Assembly: GCA_013398955.1 (NCBI GenBank)
Contig: VWPU01011859.1
Coordinates: 1-64,000, forward strand
Direction of reading: 5' to 3'
DNA length: 64,000 nucleotides
Source: Callaeas wilsoni
Lineage: Eukaryota; Chordata; Aves; Passeriformes; Callaeidae
The notes under the pieces were generated by a model. It did not search any database. It worked only from the letters and a program-made list of their open reading frames with translations, and was not told where the DNA came from. This document shows positions 63,012 through 64,000 of this stretch, one piece after another (the first letter of the stretch is position 1; each line of letters begins with the position of its first letter). Made by a program: the position numbers and the translations under genes.

Positions 63012-63798
63012 GTAGGAAAAAGGGTGTCTTACTTTGCTACGCTGGGTCTATTCACGGCACTCACGGGCCAGTTTAATCAACCCTGTGCAAAGACGAGAAG
63101 ACAGATTGAAATTAGATAACATCAGGTTGTCGTATTATAAACATGGACCAATCGATAGCACAATTAAGTATTATTTTTGCTGAAGTGAATTTAGTGTGAT
63201 GAAATTATCATTGTTTTGCAGTAGTGTCCCGTAGCTAAGTTTGAACTAAATTTAAAAAGAATTCTGACATGAAAGACTGAGAGACTTTGTTCCTGTGGGT
63301 TTCAGTCTGGAATTATGAGGGATTATAGTTTCTTTGGCTGTAATTTATATTTGCTTTATAATACTTCAAATTCTGCCTTGCAAATACCCATGGAACCACC
63401 CAATACATATTTAGCTTTATATAATTTAATGGGAATGCAATAGAAAGACACAGTTGCTGTGCTGTAGGGTGTCAGGAAGTCCCAAGTATGTGCATTTTAC
63501 TAACTTGGGACTTTCAGGCATGCAGAATAAAAACCTGGAGACTGTAACAATGCAGCCTGGATGCGTGCAAATAGAAAACAGTGTTGGGTTTCCTCAGAAA
63601 CCAATATTTACTATTGCTGAGGACTTTCTAAACACTATCAGTATTAAAAAGAAAAAACTAAAACAACAACAAAAACCCAACAACTGAACAAAAAAGGTAT
63701 GACTCTCACTCATCTTTCAAAGAAGAGATCTGAAGTCTTATGCTCCTGCTAGGAATTTCTTCTGACTCAGACACCTTTTTGTTCACTGATTTTTGCAG
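63012..63798 (+). other. Presumed intron 1 of the downstream gene
   Basis: 787 bases from donor gtagga to a candidate acceptor tttttgcag, with an A-rich/AAC-rich patch near 63646-63686. If the candidate exon 2 is wrong, this intron continues past the window. Confidence 0.4.
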
Positions 63799-63852
63799 CT
63801 ATAAATAAGAAAACAACACCCATTATATCCCCTGGAATATTTGTGTTAGCGT
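63799..63852 (+). CDS. Candidate second exon of the downstream gene
   Basis: After tgatttttgcag, 54 bases that keep phase 1-1 read AINKKTTPIISPGIFVLA before gtgtat. The part TTPIISPG resembles TSPPITAG in exon 2 of the upstream gene. The donor is weak, and the whole call rests on position, phase and faint likeness. Confidence 0.3.
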
Positions 63853-64000
63853 GTGTATTGCTAATTTTGCCCACTGCTTTCAAAAAGGCAGTTCAAAATG
63901 CTTGAACTATAAAAACAGAAAACAGGGAAATGAAAACTAATCCAAGGAAATCAGAGTAAGAGACATTTCAAACAATGAAATCATAGAACAAAGAAACCAA

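Overview
The window is avian-type nuclear DNA. It has multi-exon genes with GT-AG introns, many chicken-repeat-1 (CR1) LINE tails and GC-rich minisatellites. Two genes are clear, and the start of a third is visible, all on the + strand. The order HTRA1 then a DMBT1-type gene matches human 10q26. The species cannot be named from the sequence; a bird is most likely, though CR1 also occurs in crocodilians and turtles.

Layout: (1) 1-32,480 is HTRA1, cut off at its 5' end inside exon 1. All nine coding exons can be read, their lengths sum to a whole number of codons (404 residues plus stop), and the His/Asp/Ser triad is intact. Its introns hold two striking minisatellites (a 34-bp unit at 8.0 kb and a 76-bp unit at 22.9-23.5 kb) and several CR1 fragments. 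(2) 32,480-45,330 is intergenic, with one CR1 fragment, a possible second, and small tandem repeats. (3) 45,332-56,411 is a DMBT1-type secreted gene with a TATA box, signal-peptide exon, short linker exons, one SRCR domain, two CUB domains and a complete ZP domain. The 13 exons I chose sum to exactly 706 codons including stop. (4) 56,412-62,869 is intergenic with CR1 fragments. (5) 62,870 to the end is a second TATA box and signal-peptide exon that closely resembles the start of gene 3, so it is probably a tandem paralogue running out of the window.

How the genes work: HTRA1 is a secreted serine protease acting on extracellular matrix and growth-factor regulators. The DMBT1-type protein would be a secreted or matrix scavenger glycoprotein of epithelia that binds ligands through SRCR and CUB domains and may polymerise through its ZP module. 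The sequence shows no functional link between the two beyond conserved neighbourhood.

The most interesting points lie in the DMBT1-type gene. It has a single SRCR domain whose usual acidic metal-binding pair is replaced, an extra cysteine in CUB1, an 18-bp microexon without which the neighbouring exons would create a stop codon, and a triplicated linker-exon cassette whose middle copy is out of frame. I found no CRISPR, operon, phage or other prokaryotic system, and no clear retroviral gene.
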